A stretch of DNA of 64,000 nucleotides, taken from positions 124,001 through 188,000 of the forward strand of contig NZ_KZ319369.1 of the NCBI RefSeq assembly GCF_002744715.1, written 5' to 3'. How positions within the stretch are numbered: the first letter of the stretch is position 1; every line of letters begins with the position of its first letter. Of this stretch, positions 34,642 through 44,281 are shown piece by piece. Position numbers and translations under genes: made by a program. The notes under the pieces are model-generated. The model was not told the origin of the DNA. It ran no database searches and saw only the letters and a program-made list of their open reading frames with translations. Source of the DNA: Marinobacter profundi. GTDB lineage: Bacteria > Pseudomonadota > Gammaproteobacteria > Pseudomonadales > Oleiphilaceae.

Positions 34642-35820
34642 TTAGCGCTCGACCGCCAGGGCGACACCCATGCCGCCGCCGATGCACAGGGTTGCCAGGC
34701 CTTTGCGGGCGTCACGGCGTGCCATCTCGTGCAGCAGGCTGACGAGAATCCGGCAACCGGAAGCACCGATCGGGTGGCCGAGGGCAATGGCGCCGCCATT
34801 GACGTTCACCTTGTCGGTGTCCCAGCCCATATCCCGGTTCACCGAGATGGCCTGGGCGGCAAAGGCTTCGTTGGCTTCGATCAAGTCCAGGTCGTCGACA
34901 CTCCAGCCGGCCCGTTGCAGACAGAGCTGGCTGGCCGGGATCGGCCCGGTACCCATGATGGTGGGGTCGACACCGGCGCTGGCGTGGGCGCGGATGGTGG
35001 CCAGCGGGGTCAGGCCCAGCTCGCGGGCTTTGTCGGCGCTGCAAACCAGCACCGCGGCCGCGCCGTCGTTCAGTGACGAGGCGTTGCCGGCAGTGACGGT
35101 GCCGTCCTTCTTGAACGCAGGGCGCAGCTTGGCGAGGCTGCCTGCGGTTACGCCATCGCGGGGGTTCTCGTCGCGGTCCACGACGATCGGGTCGCCCTTG
35201 CGCTGGGGGATGCTCAGCGGCACGATCTGGCCATCAAAATGGCCGGCCTGTTGGGCGGCCACCGCCTTTTGCTGGGATGCCGCGGCGAAGGCATCCTGTT
35301 CCTCGCGGCTGATGCCGTATTTTTCGACGACGTTCTCGGCGGTGATGCCCATGTGGTAATCGTTGAAGGCATCCCACAGGCCGTCGTTGATCATGGTGTC
35401 GATCATCGTCCAGTTACCCATGCGCTGGCCGTTGCGGCTGTTGGGAACAACGTGGGGCGACTGGCTCATGCTTTCCTGGCCGCCGGCAATCATCATCTCG
35501 GCGTCGCCACAACGGATTGCCTGGACCGCCATGTGAATGGCCTTGAGACCGGAGCCGCAAACCTTGTTGATGGTCATGGCCGGCACCGAAGCGGGTATCC
35601 CAGCGTTGATGGAAGCCTGGCGCGCCGGGTTCTGGCCGCAGCCGGCGGTCAGGACCTGGCCGAGTACCACTTCGTTGATCTGGTCCGCAGCAACGCCGGT
35701 TTCTTCCAGCAGGGCGCGGATTACGGCGCTGCCCAGCTGATCGGCGCGAAGGCTGGCCAGTGACCCGCCGAAAGCACCGACGGCGGTGCGCTTGGCGGCA
35801 ACAATTACGACGTCACGCAT
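34642..35820 (-). CDS. Acetyl-CoA acetyltransferase (thiolase)
   Basis: A 392-residue class II thiolase condensing or cleaving acetoacetyl-CoA. The nucleophilic Cys88 is in '[13 protein letters not shown]'. The second site motifs are 'NEAFAAQAI', '[14 protein letters not shown]' and '[11 protein letters not shown]' (proton-transfer Cys). It is of the AtoB/PhaA type, acting in polyhydroxybutyrate or short-chain degradation; no phaB or phaC is adjacent. It precedes trmL. Confidence 0.93.
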   Translation of the reverse strand: MRDVVIVAAKRTAVGAFGGSLASLRADQLGSAVIRALLEETGVAADQINEVVLGQVLTAGCGQNPARQASINAGIPASVPAMTINKVCGSGLKAIHMAVQAIRCGDAEMMIAGGQESMSQSPHVVPNSRNGQRMGNWTMIDTMINDGLWDAFNDYHMGITAENVVEKYGISREEQDAFAAASQQKAVAAQQAGHFDGQIVPLSIPQRKGDPIVVDRDENPRDGVTAGSLAKLRPAFKKDGTVTAGNASSLNDGAAAVLVCSADKARELGLTPLATIRAHASAGVDPTIMGTGPIPASQLCLQRAGWSVDDLDLIEANEAFAAQAISVNRDMGWDTDKVNVNGGAIALGHPIGASGCRILVSLLHEMARRDARKGLATLCIGGGMGVALAVER

Positions 35821-35930
35821 GAATCTTCTCCGGTTGAGAGGATAACGGGGGCAGCAAATTGGCTTCGTTGCCGCCCCGGGGGAATGGTTGCGTTGGCATT
35901 GTATCGGAAAGCCGTGGCTGCACCCAAGCA

Positions 35931-35964
35931 GTTGCCGGCCCCCGGAGCCGGCGGGGGTGGCAAC
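35931..35964. other. Strong hairpin between pteridine reductase and thiolase
   Basis: GTTGCC (35931-35936) pairs with GGCAAC (35959-35964), and CCCCC (35939-35943) with GGGGG (35953-35957). It lies just after the pteridine-reductase stop and lacks a T run, so it is terminator-like or protects the 3' end. Confidence 0.5.
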
Positions 35965-35971
35965 TGCAGCG

Positions 35972-36742
35972 CTACATATTCAGGCTGCGGCCGCCATCGA
36001 CTGCAAGGATCTGGCCGGTGACAAAGGGGGCGTCACAGACGAGGAAAGTGATGGCGGCGGCAATGTCATCGGGATTGCCGGTGCGCGCCAGCGGGGTTTT
36101 GGCAAGAATGCTCTGCTGGTACTGCTCGTTGATGGCGGCATCGCCGCCGGGCCAGAGGATAGCGCCGGGTGATACGCCGTTGACCCGGATATCAGGCGCC
36201 AGATCCCGCGCCCAGGAGCGGGTCAGCGCGGCCAGGCCGGCTTTGCTGGCGCAGTAGAGCGGATGGTCCGGCAACGGGCGTTCGCTGTAAATGTCGATCA
36301 GGTTGACGATGCTGCCCCTGCTGGCTCGCAGCGCCGGCAGCAACGCCTGGCCGAGGAAGAACGGCGCGCGCAGGTTGGTGTGCATGATGCGATCCCAGTC
36401 GGCAGCGGTGGCCTCGTCGGTCGGGTTCGGATAGAACACCGAGGCGTTATTGACCAGGGCATCAAGTCGTCCCCAGCAGGCGACGGCGTCCGTGGCGAGG
36501 CGGCCGAGGTCCTGGTCGCGGTCCAGTTCTGCCGCGATGGCCATTGCGCTGTCCGGGCGGCACTGGTTGAGGCTGGCAACCAGGGCCTCGGCCTCAGCCT
36601 TGCGGGCGCGGTAGTGGATGATGACGTTCCAGCCCCGCTCATGGAGCCGGCTGGCGGTGCGGGCACCGAGGCGGTGTGCGGCACCGGTAACCAGGGCGAC
36701 GGGGCTGGCGATCATTGCGGGTGACGGATGTGCGGAATCCAC
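35972..36742 (-). CDS. SDR-family pteridine reductase
   Basis: A 256-residue short-chain dehydrogenase. The cofactor motif TGAAHRLG (normally TGxxxGxG) carries the Arg typical of pteridine reductases; NNAS, the catalytic Ser region '[11 protein letters not shown]' (Asp/Tyr rather than Ser at one position) and YCASK follow. '[12 protein letters not shown]' completes the fold. It likely reduces dihydro- to tetrahydropterin using NADPH, as in PTR1/FolM-like enzymes. 10 bases after cca, so co-transcribed. ATG at codon 10 is an alternative start. Confidence 0.8.
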   Translation of the reverse strand: MDSAHPSPAMIASPVALVTGAAHRLGARTASRLHERGWNVIIHYRARKAEAEALVASLNQCRPDSAMAIAAELDRDQDLGRLATDAVACWGRLDALVNNASVFYPNPTDEATAADWDRIMHTNLRAPFFLGQALLPALRASRGSIVNLIDIYSERPLPDHPLYCASKAGLAALTRSWARDLAPDIRVNGVSPGAILWPGGDAAINEQYQQSILAKTPLARTGNPDDIAAAITFLVCDAPFVTGQILAVDGGRSLNM

Positions 36743-36752
36743 AGCGGGCTCC

Positions 36753-37886
36753 TTAGTGGGCGGTCAGAATGTCTGCAATACGACGCAAGCGCTCGTTCCG
36801 GATCGCCTCACCGAGTGCCTTGCCCTTGTGGCCCTGTGCCATCAGTTCCCGGGGGTTGACGGCGCGGGCGGCTGCCACGGCTTGCTCGAGGATATCAAAG
36901 CCGGCTGGCCGGGTGTCGGCGAGCGTGCAGCGGCAGGCCTGTAACAGCCGCTCAAAGCGCTCGGGGCGGCGCCACACATCGGCCTGTTCGAGGATGTCCA
37001 GCACGGCTTCGGCGCACTGGTCGCTCGTTTCACTATCGCCATTCCCGGTGACCCGGGCGATGGCAGGGCCCAGGGTAACGCAAAGCCGGGCAAGGTCCTT
37101 GCAGTCGTTCGGGGCCTTGAGGGCTGCCGCACGGTCAATGGCGGCAGCGGCGCCGACGGCGCTCAGCAGCGCGGCGAACCGCACCTCCAGGGGCCAGTCA
37201 TGGGCCTGGCAACACTGTAACGCGGTCATGGCCCCTGCCAGGATGGAGGGCTCCTCCAGTTCGGGAATCAGCACCGTCAGCGCTCCGCACGCCTGCAGGA
37301 CGTCAAAGAACGTGGTCGGCGACTGTTCCATCAGGGCGCGCTGGATTTCCTGCCAGACCCGCTCCGGGACCAGGTGGCCAACTTCGCCGGAGCGTACCAT
37401 GTCCCGCATCAGCGCCATGGTCTCCCCGGCCACGGTGAAGCCCTGGGGGGCAAATCGGGCGGCGAAACGGGCGGTGCGCAGGATGCGCAGCGGGTCCTCG
37501 GCGAATGCGCTGGAGACGTGGTGAAGTTGCCGGGCGGCGAGGTGGTCGCGGCCATGAAACGGATCGACCAGTTCGCCGGTATCGGATTTTGCCATGGCGT
37601 TGATGGTGAGGTCGCGACGGCGCAGATCGTCCTCGAGGGTCACGTCCGGTGCGCTGTACACCTCGAAACCGTGGTAGCCGCGGCCCTGCTTGCGCTCGGT
37701 GCGGGCGAGGGCGTATTCCTCACGGGTCTTCGGGTGCAGGAACACCGGGAAGTCCGCGCCGACCTGTTTGAATCCCCTGGCCAGCATGTCTTCGGGGGTG
37801 GCGCCGACCACGACCCAGTCCCGGTCCTTGACCGGCAGGCCGAGCAGTTCGTCCCGCACCGCGCCGCCAACGAGATAGGTTTCCAT
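36753..37886 (-). CDS. cca: CCA-adding tRNA nucleotidyltransferase with degenerate HD domain
   Basis: A 377-residue class II nucleotidyltransferase that builds or repairs tRNA 3' CCA. The N-terminal catalytic motif is 'YLVGGAVRDELLG' followed by 'DRDWVVVGATPEDM'; 'RRDLTINAMA' and the 'EDPLRILRTARFAARF' neck are intact. In E. coli the C-terminal HD phosphohydrolase reads CHDLGKG after 'DVRFATL'. Here the equivalent is 'EVRFAALLSAVGAAAA', so the His-Asp is gone and phosphatase activity is unlikely. It is about 35 residues shorter than the E. coli enzyme. Confidence 0.92.
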   Translation of the reverse strand: METYLVGGAVRDELLGLPVKDRDWVVVGATPEDMLARGFKQVGADFPVFLHPKTREEYALARTERKQGRGYHGFEVYSAPDVTLEDDLRRRDLTINAMAKSDTGELVDPFHGRDHLAARQLHHVSSAFAEDPLRILRTARFAARFAPQGFTVAGETMALMRDMVRSGEVGHLVPERVWQEIQRALMEQSPTTFFDVLQACGALTVLIPELEEPSILAGAMTALQCCQAHDWPLEVRFAALLSAVGAAAAIDRAAALKAPNDCKDLARLCVTLGPAIARVTGNGDSETSDQCAEAVLDILEQADVWRRPERFERLLQACRCTLADTRPAGFDILEQAVAAARAVNPRELMAQGHKGKALGEAIRNERLRRIADILTAH

Positions 37887-37982
37887 GAATCCTGCTGCCT
37901 TTTCTGGAGGGACAAGTCCCGTGTGCGTGGGTGAAACGGGGAGATTATCGGCGGGCAGCCGCCGGGGTGCAAACCGGGAATT

Positions 37983-38010
37983 AAAAGGCCCGTTGGGGAA
38001 CGGGCCTTTT
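37983..38010 (-). terminator. Terminator of the TraF-family gene
   Basis: AAAAGGCCCGTT (37983-37994) and AACGGGCCTTTT (37999-38010) form a perfect 12 bp stem with a GGGG loop (CCCC on the minus strand). It separates the TraF-family gene from cca. Confidence 0.85.
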
Positions 38011-38036
38011 GATAGTGTCTGATCAGTGGCGGGAGG

Positions 38037-39290
38037 TCAGAACGCAACACCGAATTCGAGTGCGGCGCCGAACTCGGCATCACTGACCAGCGCGCCGATA
38101 TCGAGACGGGCACCGAAAGGGTTCAGGCCCAGGCCCGCGGTCAGCTGGGTCGACTCTTCAACACCTTTGTTTCCGCTGTTATCCGCAAGGTTCTGCCGGA
38201 CCCCGATGCGCAGCTGGGCGTAGCGCAGGGCATCGAACTCCGCACCCAGAGCCAGCCACTGGGTGTCGTCTTCATAGCCGAAGGCCTGCTGTTTGGTCAG
38301 GTCCAGCTCTGCAGTCACCACATGGTATTCGCTGGCGTGGGCAATGCCGACGGTCAGTTGTGGATTCAGCTCCAGGGTGCGGACTTCCTCGCCCAGTTCA
38401 GGACGGGTCGCTGCCGAGTCCAGGTCCATGGGAATGATGTTGCGAACCGCCGCGCCGAGGTTCCATTGCTGTTCCGTGCCGAAACGGTAGGCGGCGCCGA
38501 TGTCGAAGTTCAGGCCGCTCTTGCTGGTTTCGTAGGTGCTGGCGTCGAAGTCGTTATCGTCGAAGCCGGAGACGGTTTCGGTGTACTGGAATGTGCGCAA
38601 CTCAACGTATTTCGGTGACACGCCCAGCTGCAAGCTGCGGTTGTCCTGCAGGGTTACCGTGCGGGCAAAGCTCAGCCCCACTTCGGCGACGGCGGAGGCC
38701 AGGATGCTGCCCCGTGACTGCAGCTGGTCGGCAAAGCCGGGATTCAGCGCGCCGTTTTCAATAGCCGCCAGCAGGGCATCGTCATTGTCATCATACTCGC
38801 CGCGCACTGTGGCCCGCAGACTGCCCTGGGTGAAAAAGCCCACCGACAGGGTGTTGTTGGGGATCGCGAGGCTGATGCCAAGACCGGCATCAACCCGCAT
38901 GGTGTCTTTATCGAAATCCTGCAGCTGGCGGCGGAGGTCTGCGGCGCCGGCCTGGGCTCCGGCGGTATCGAGGGTGTTAATGGCGTCATCGATGCGGTCG
39001 ATGGTGGTTTGCATGTCGTCAATCTGGTCGACGGTGTCCTCGTCGTCGGCAACGCGGGCATTGACGGACGGCAGGATCAGCCCGAAATCGTCGGACCAGG
39101 CGTGGTGGTCCGCCGCCAGCATGGCCGGATTGGCACTGTTGGCTGCAGCCGGGTGAGCAATGGCCACGCCGGTGCCGCCCATGGCGAACGAGCGGGCGGT
39201 CAGGAAGTTCTGGGGGGCGGCCAGGGCGGAGGTGGTAGCAGCCGACAGGCTGATGGCCAGGGCAAGCCGGGATACGGGTACAGCGCGCAT
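38037..39290 (-). CDS. TraF-family (TraF_2) outer-membrane protein
   Basis: A 417-residue exported protein with a signal peptide (LALAISLSAATTSALA) and a mature part beginning 'NFLTARSFAMGGTGVAIAHPAAANSANPA', the hallmark of the family named conjugal transfer protein TraF, related to FadL-like barrels. A short coiled segment (about 80-125, 'DQIDDMQTTIDRIDDAINTL') precedes beta-strands ending in the C-terminal Phe (FGVAF), as for outer-membrane barrels. Despite the name, no conjugation genes are nearby. It is probably a porin or long-chain-substrate barrel. Single-gene unit. Confidence 0.78.
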   Translation of the reverse strand: MRAVPVSRLALAISLSAATTSALAAPQNFLTARSFAMGGTGVAIAHPAAANSANPAMLAADHHAWSDDFGLILPSVNARVADDEDTVDQIDDMQTTIDRIDDAINTLDTAGAQAGAADLRRQLQDFDKDTMRVDAGLGISLAIPNNTLSVGFFTQGSLRATVRGEYDDNDDALLAAIENGALNPGFADQLQSRGSILASAVAEVGLSFARTVTLQDNRSLQLGVSPKYVELRTFQYTETVSGFDDNDFDASTYETSKSGLNFDIGAAYRFGTEQQWNLGAAVRNIIPMDLDSAATRPELGEEVRTLELNPQLTVGIAHASEYHVVTAELDLTKQQAFGYEDDTQWLALGAEFDALRYAQLRIGVRQNLADNSGNKGVEESTQLTAGLGLNPFGARLDIGALVSDAEFGAALEFGVAF

Positions 39291-39445
39291 GAAAAGGGTC
39301 TCTCCTGGTTATGAAAAGCGGCGACATTATTAAATCAGTCAGTTATGTCGCCAAAGACACGTTCAGGAGATTAATAGAGTTCCGCCGGGCCGGCATGGGG
39401 TAACTGGTAACGGATTGTTTACCAACTGTTAATGTCGGGGAGGTT

Positions 39446-39461
39446 CGGCCCGGCGGGGCCG
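39446..39461 (-). other. GC hairpin downstream of sufE
   Basis: CGGCCC (39446-39451), loop GGCG, GGGCCG (39456-39461), about 32 bases past the sufE stop. No T run; possibly a 3'-end stabiliser of the suf transcript. Confidence 0.35.
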
Positions 39462-39492
39462 GGCTGAGGGCAGCGGCAAGTGATACGAGGGC

Positions 39493-39954
39493 TCAGGCCT
39501 GGCCGGTCAGCGCTGCAAGGTCGCGAATCTTGCCCACCATGGCGCGCAGGCCGTTGCCGCGGGTCGGCGAAATGTGGCGGAACAGGTCCAGCTGCTCGAA
39601 CAGTTCGTCGATGTCGGTAGCCAGCAGGTCCCGTGGGGTCTTGCCGTTGAGTGCCACCAGGATGATCGCAGCCAGGCCGCGGACAATCATGGCGTCGGAG
39701 TCGATCAGCAGATAGAGTTTGCCGCTGGCCTCATCGTAGTGATGAATCAGCCACACCTGGCTCTGGCAGCCGTGGACGTAGTTTTCCTCGACGCGGGCGT
39801 CGTCCGGAAACGCCGGCAACTGCTTGCCCAGGTCAATGATGTAGGCGTAACGCTCCTCCCAGTCGTCGAGGAACTCGAAGGCATCGAGCACGTCTTCCAG
39901 GCGGGTGTCCTTGCCGAGCGGGTTGTTCAGAAAGTCCTGTACACTGGCGGTCAT
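39493..39954 (-). CDS. sufE: Cysteine desulphuration protein SufE
   Basis: A 153-residue sulphur acceptor that takes the persulphide from SufS and passes it to the SufBCD scaffold. The active Cys63 is in 'VHGCQSQVWL', followed by 'LLIDSDAMIVRGLAAIIL' and 'RGNGLRAMVGKIRDLA'. Full length. Last gene of the suf operon, starting immediately after the sufT stop. Confidence 0.95.
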   Translation of the reverse strand: MTASVQDFLNNPLGKDTRLEDVLDAFEFLDDWEERYAYIIDLGKQLPAFPDDARVEENYVHGCQSQVWLIHHYDEASGKLYLLIDSDAMIVRGLAAIILVALNGKTPRDLLATDIDELFEQLDLFRHISPTRGNGLRAMVGKIRDLAALTGQA

Positions 39955-40497
39955 TTACAGCATTCCCAGTTCAAGCTTGGCTTCGTCGGTCAGCATGTCG
40001 TTGCTCCAGGGCGGATCGAAGGTCAGCTCGACGGTCACCTTGTCCACGTTGGGAACATGCTCGAGTTTGCGTCGGACATCTTCGGTGATGACCGGGCCCA
40101 TGCCACAGCCGGCGGCTGTCAGGGTCATCTTGACGAAGACCTCGTTGCCGGCGTCGGTACCGTTGCGCACGTCGCACTCGTAGATCAGGCCGAGATCCAC
40201 CACATTGACCGGGATTTCCGGGTCGTAGCAGTTGCGCAGGGCTTCCCAGACCTGGTTTTCGTTGACGGAACCGTCTTCCGGGGTTTCGAAGCTGCTTTCC
40301 AGGGGCTGCTTGCCGAGGGCGTCGGCGTCGTGGCCCTCGATGCGGGCCAGGTTGCCATTGACGGCCACGGTAAACGTGCCCCCGAGTGCCTGGGTGATGG
40401 TCACAAAGGTATCCGACGGAATCATGATCTCGGTTCCGGACGGTACAAGGCGGGCTTCCACCTCACGTTTGGTCAGCACCACTTCCCGTTCTTGCAT
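39955..40497 (-). CDS. sufT: Iron-sulphur maturation protein SufT
   Basis: A ~180-residue protein ending in a MIP18/DUF59 domain: 'CYDPEIPVNVVDLGLIYE', 'VKMTLTAAGCGMGPVITE' with the conserved Cys, 'VELTFDPPW'. The N-terminal ~75 residues are the SufT extension ('VPSGTEIMIPSDTFVTI'). It aids Fe-S assembly and maturation under high demand. Started at ATG 40497; a TTG at 40503 is also in frame. Confidence 0.93.
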   Translation of the reverse strand: MQEREVVLTKREVEARLVPSGTEIMIPSDTFVTITQALGGTFTVAVNGNLARIEGHDADALGKQPLESSFETPEDGSVNENQVWEALRNCYDPEIPVNVVDLGLIYECDVRNGTDAGNEVFVKMTLTAAGCGMGPVITEDVRRKLEHVPNVDKVTVELTFDPPWSNDMLTDEAKLELGML

Positions 40498-40555
40498 GCC
40501 CAAGCTGGCCTCGCTGTTGACTGTTGATTACCTGACTGCCGTTGACCGGCCCGGT

Positions 40556-40909
40556 TCAGGCAACCGTGAAACTTTCTCCGCAACCACACTCCGCCGTGGC
40601 GTTGGGGTTACGGAACTGGAACATGGAATTCACGCCTTGGGTGACAAAGTCGATCTCGATGCCATTAACCAGCGGCAGGTGTTCTTCCCTGACGAACACA
40701 TCCACGCCGTCGATGTGGAAGATGCGGTCATCACTGCCCGGTTCTTCCACCCATTGGGTTTCATACTTGAAGCCGGAGCAGCCGCTCTTGCGGATTGCCA
40801 GGCGGATGCCTTTGGCTTCCGGCTTCTTGTCGAGTTGTTTGCGCACGTGCTTGACCGCGGCGGGTGTCATCGACACTCCCACGGTCGGCGTAAAGACTTC
40901 GGCTGTCAT
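40556..40909 (-). CDS. sufA: A-type iron-sulphur carrier (SufA/IscA family)
   Basis: A 117-residue A-type carrier: 'MTPAAVKHVRKQLDKKP', then the three cluster cysteines in 'KSGCSGFKYE' and the C-terminal 'ECGCGESF'. It receives clusters from SufBCD and gives them to apo-proteins. Start at ATG 40909 behind GGAGG; an upstream frame of 23 residues is not family-like. 13 bases from sufS. Confidence 0.93.
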   Translation of the reverse strand: MTAEVFTPTVGVSMTPAAVKHVRKQLDKKPEAKGIRLAIRKSGCSGFKYETQWVEEPGSDDRIFHIDGVDVFVREEHLPLVNGIEIDFVTQGVNSMFQFRNPNATAECGCGESFTVA

Positions 40910-40922
40910 TGAACCACCTCCA

Positions 40923-42176
40923 TCAGGCAAACAGACGCTGGATTTTTTGCAGAGCGGTGAACAACTGGTCCACCTCATCTAACGTATTGTAGAACGCAAA
41001 GGAGGCCCGGGCTGTACCGGGAACTCCGTAGAAGTCCATCAGCGGCATGGCGCAATGGTGACCAGTGCGGATGGCAATGCCCTGCTGATCCAGCAGGGTG
41101 CCGATATCACTGGGGTGCAGGCCGGCAATCTTGAACGACATCACCGGCACCTTGTGGCTGGCGGTGCCGATGATTTCCATGCCGGGCACGGATTCAACCA
41201 GCTGGTTGGCGCGGTCCAGCAGGGCGTTTTCGGCGGCTTCAACGGCTGGCCGGTCAAGCTGGCCAAGGTACTTGATGGCAGCGCCCAGGCCGACCGCTTC
41301 GGCGATGGCTGGTGTGCCCGCCTCGAATTTGTATGGCAACACGTTCCAGGTGGTGCCGCTAAAGGACACCCGCTCGATCATTTCACCGCCGCCCTGGTAA
41401 GGGGGCATGGCTTCCAGCAGCGCAGCCTTGCCATACAGTGCGCCAATGCCGGTGGGGCCGAACACCTTGTGGGACGAGAACGCGTAGAAGTCGCAATCCA
41501 GCGCCTGAACATCGGGCTGGAAATGGGGCACCGCCTGGGCGCCATCGACCAGGGTGATCACCCCGCGGGCCTTGGCCCGGGCAATCAGCTCGGCAACCGG
41601 ATTGACGGTACCCAGTACGTTGGATACATGGGTGATGGCCAGGACCCGGGTGCGGTCACCCAGCAGGCTGTCGAAAGACTCCAGGTCAAGCTCTCCCCCG
41701 GGGGTGACCTGTACCGGCACCACCCGGGCGCCGGTACGCGCGGCAATCATTTGCCAGGGCACGATGTTGGCGTGGTGTTCCATCTGGCTGACCAGAATCT
41801 CGTCGCCTTCCCGCAGTTGCGGTGCCAGGCCGTTGGCCACCAGGTTAATGGCCTCGGTGGTGCCGCGGGTCCAGATGATTTCGCGGGTGCTGGCGGCATT
41901 GAGAAAGTCGCGGACAATCTCCCTGGCTCCTTCAAAGGCCGCGGTGGCGCGGTCTCCCAGGGTGTGGGCACCGCGGTGGACGTTGGAGTGCATCTCCCGG
42001 TAATAACGATCCATGGCATCCAGGACGGCCAGCGGCTTCTGGGCCGACGCTCCGTTATCCAGATACACCAGCGGCTTGCCATTCACCTGTTGCGCCAGGA
42101 TCGGAAAGTCCCGGCGGATGGCTGCTGCGTCGAACGCCGGCTTGTTGGCGGAATTTGCCACGGACAGGTCAGTCAT
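40923..42176 (-). CDS. sufS: Cysteine desulphurase SufS
   Basis: A 417-residue PLP enzyme (class II desulphurase). Features: 'YLDNGASAQKPL' and 'NVHRGAHTLGDRAT' at the N terminus, the PLP lysine in 'FSSHKVFGPTG', and the active Cys in 'IRTGHHCAMPLMDF'. It releases sulphur from cysteine for SufE. 6 bases from sufD. Confidence 0.96.
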   Translation of the reverse strand: MTDLSVANSANKPAFDAAAIRRDFPILAQQVNGKPLVYLDNGASAQKPLAVLDAMDRYYREMHSNVHRGAHTLGDRATAAFEGAREIVRDFLNAASTREIIWTRGTTEAINLVANGLAPQLREGDEILVSQMEHHANIVPWQMIAARTGARVVPVQVTPGGELDLESFDSLLGDRTRVLAITHVSNVLGTVNPVAELIARAKARGVITLVDGAQAVPHFQPDVQALDCDFYAFSSHKVFGPTGIGALYGKAALLEAMPPYQGGGEMIERVSFSGTTWNVLPYKFEAGTPAIAEAVGLGAAIKYLGQLDRPAVEAAENALLDRANQLVESVPGMEIIGTASHKVPVMSFKIAGLHPSDIGTLLDQQGIAIRTGHHCAMPLMDFYGVPGTARASFAFYNTLDEVDQLFTALQKIQRLFA

Positions 42177-42182
42177 AACCGG

Positions 42183-43463
42183 TCAGGCCTCCTGGAATGT
42201 CTGGTCAAAGAAGTCGCTCAGCCGGGCCTGGGCGGTTTCTTTCACCGCCTCGACCGGAATCTGATCAACCAGCTCGTTGATAAATGCCATGGTCAGCAAA
42301 ACATTAGCGTCGCGGCGGCCGATGCCGCGGGATACCAGGTAAAACAGTGACGTTTCGTCGAGCTGGCCGATGGTGGCGCCGTGGGCACACTTGACGTCGT
42401 CGGCGTAGATCTCGAGCTCCGGCTTGGTGTCGATTTCGGCACCGTTGTTGAGCAGCAGGTTCTTGTTGTTCATATCCGCGTTGGACTTCTGGGCGTCCTG
42501 GTGGATGTGAATCCGGCCGTTGAACACTGCGTGGGACTCGCCGGCGGCAATGTTGCGATAGGTTTCTTCACTGTTGCAGTGGGGCGCAATGTGCTCGATG
42601 GTGGTGTGGTTGTCGTAATGCTGCTTGCCCTGGGTGACGACCACGCCGTTGAGCTTGCACTCCGCGCCCGGTCCTTCCAGGCGCACCTGGAGGTCGTGCC
42701 GGCGCAGCGGTCCACCGAAGCCGACACAGTGGCTTTCAAAGCGGGCATTGTCCAGCAGGCGAACGCCGGTAGCGCCCAGGTGCTGGACGTTCTGCTCTTC
42801 CATCGCCAGGCGGACGCTGGTGATGCTGGCGCCATCGCCGAGGGTGAACTCGGTGACGGTGTTGGTCATGGCCACCGCCGTCCCGCTGGAGGTGTACTCC
42901 TCGACGATGGTGGCTTTGCTGTGGCGCGCCGCGTCCACATAGATCCGCGGGAAGGCGGAGCCGCTGCTCTCGGCACCGGTCTCGTGGATGATGAACAGTG
43001 GCTGGTCGAGAACCGCCTCCGGCTCCAGGGTAATCAGCAGGCCATCTTCGAAGCGGGCGGAATTGAGCCCGGCCAGCTGCACGGCCTGGCGGTCCAGGGT
43101 GCCGTCGAGGCGCTGGGCCAGCGTGGCCGCCTCGTCGTCGGACAGCTCGCTGAAGCGGCGGACGCGGATGCCGGCTACTGCCGGCAGGTTACTGGCATCA
43201 CTGACCAGCACCCCATTACGCAATACCGCACAGTAGCCAGGTGCCGCGGCGGCCGGAGTTCCGCTCACCGGCAGGGTGGCGGCAATCTCGTCGGTCAGCT
43301 TCAGGTACTTGCTGGAGTATTTCCAGTTTTCGGTCTTGCGGGTTGGCAGTGGCAGGTCGGCCAGTGCGGTACCCCGTTGTTGGCGCAGCGCAAGCAGGGC
43401 CGCGGGCAGGGTCTGCCCGGGCGGCTGCAGGAAGGCGCTGGAAAGCGTTGGTGCCGGTTTCAT
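42183..43463 (-). CDS. sufD: SufD subunit of the SufBCD scaffold
   Basis: A 426-residue beta-helix protein paralogous to SufB: 'RKTENWKYSSKYL' at the N terminus, 'HCVGFGGPLRRHDLQV' in the core, 'NKNLLLNNGAEIDTKPELEI' and 'DDVKCAHGATIGQLDE' with the conserved Cys-His pair near the C terminus. It forms SufB-SufC2-SufD and helps load iron. Confidence 0.95.
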   Translation of the reverse strand: MKPAPTLSSAFLQPPGQTLPAALLALRQQRGTALADLPLPTRKTENWKYSSKYLKLTDEIAATLPVSGTPAAAAPGYCAVLRNGVLVSDASNLPAVAGIRVRRFSELSDDEAATLAQRLDGTLDRQAVQLAGLNSARFEDGLLITLEPEAVLDQPLFIIHETGAESSGSAFPRIYVDAARHSKATIVEEYTSSGTAVAMTNTVTEFTLGDGASITSVRLAMEEQNVQHLGATGVRLLDNARFESHCVGFGGPLRRHDLQVRLEGPGAECKLNGVVVTQGKQHYDNHTTIEHIAPHCNSEETYRNIAAGESHAVFNGRIHIHQDAQKSNADMNNKNLLLNNGAEIDTKPELEIYADDVKCAHGATIGQLDETSLFYLVSRGIGRRDANVLLTMAFINELVDQIPVEAVKETAQARLSDFFDQTFQEA

Positions 43464-43477
43464 TCCGCGACCTCCTG

Positions 43478-44239
43478 TTATTGGGCTGCTACTTCGTCTT
43501 TGATGCCGAGCCAGCCGTAGCCGCGCTCTTCCAGTTCCAGGGCCAGTTCACGGCCGCCGGATTTGATAATCTTGCCGCCGGCCAGCACGTGGACATGATC
43601 CGGCACGATGTGGTTCAGCAGGCGCTGGTAGTGGGTCACCATCAGGATCGCACGGTCAGCCGAACGCAGGGCGTTGACGCCATCGGACACCACTTTGAGG
43701 GCGTCGATATCGAGGCCAGAATCGGTTTCGTCGAGAATCGCCAGTTTCGGCTGCAGCAGCAGGGCCTGCATGATTTCATTACGCTTTTTCTCGCCACCGG
43801 AGAACCCTTCGTTCACCCCGCGCTTGAGAAATGCCGGGTCGAGGTCTACCTGTTTGGAGACTTCCCGGGCCAGCTTCATGAATTCGGCGGCGTTCATTTC
43901 CGGCTCGCCCTTGTGCTTGCGCATGGCATTCACTGCGGTCCGCAAAAACTGCAGGTTACTGACGCCGGGGATTTCCACCGGGTACTGGAAGGCCAGGAAG
44001 ATGCCTTCGCGGGCGCGCTCCTCGGTTTCCAGCTCCAGCAGGTTGTCGCCGTTGAGGGTGACTTCGCCTTCGGTCACTTCAAACGCTTCGTTGCCTGCCA
44101 GCACCTGTGACAGGGTGCTCTTGCCGGAACCGTTCGGGCCCATGATGGCGTGGACTTCCCCGGCCTTGATCTCCAGGTTGATGCCTTTGAGGATCTCTTT
44201 GCCCTCGACGGAGGCGTGCAGGTTTTTGATACTCAGCAT
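43478..44239 (-). CDS. sufC: SufC ATPase of the SufBCD scaffold
   Basis: A 253-residue cytosolic ABC-type ATPase. Walker A is GPNGSGKST, the Q-loop 'FLAFQYPVEIPG', the signature 'FSGGEKKRNE', Walker B 'LAILDETDSGLD', and the switch His in 'MVTHYQRLL'. ATP binding remodels SufB-SufD. Complete. Confidence 0.96.
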   Translation of the reverse strand: MLSIKNLHASVEGKEILKGINLEIKAGEVHAIMGPNGSGKSTLSQVLAGNEAFEVTEGEVTLNGDNLLELETEERAREGIFLAFQYPVEIPGVSNLQFLRTAVNAMRKHKGEPEMNAAEFMKLAREVSKQVDLDPAFLKRGVNEGFSGGEKKRNEIMQALLLQPKLAILDETDSGLDIDALKVVSDGVNALRSADRAILMVTHYQRLLNHIVPDHVHVLAGGKIIKSGGRELALELEERGYGWLGIKDEVAAQ

Positions 44240-44281
44240 TTGTAGCGTCTCTCTGTATTCTGGAATTCTGTTGTGAATGAT

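Noticed and set aside
38037-39290. TraF-family gene as evidence of a conjugative element
   Set aside because: The family name is historical; no mating-pair, relaxase or coupling-protein genes are nearby.
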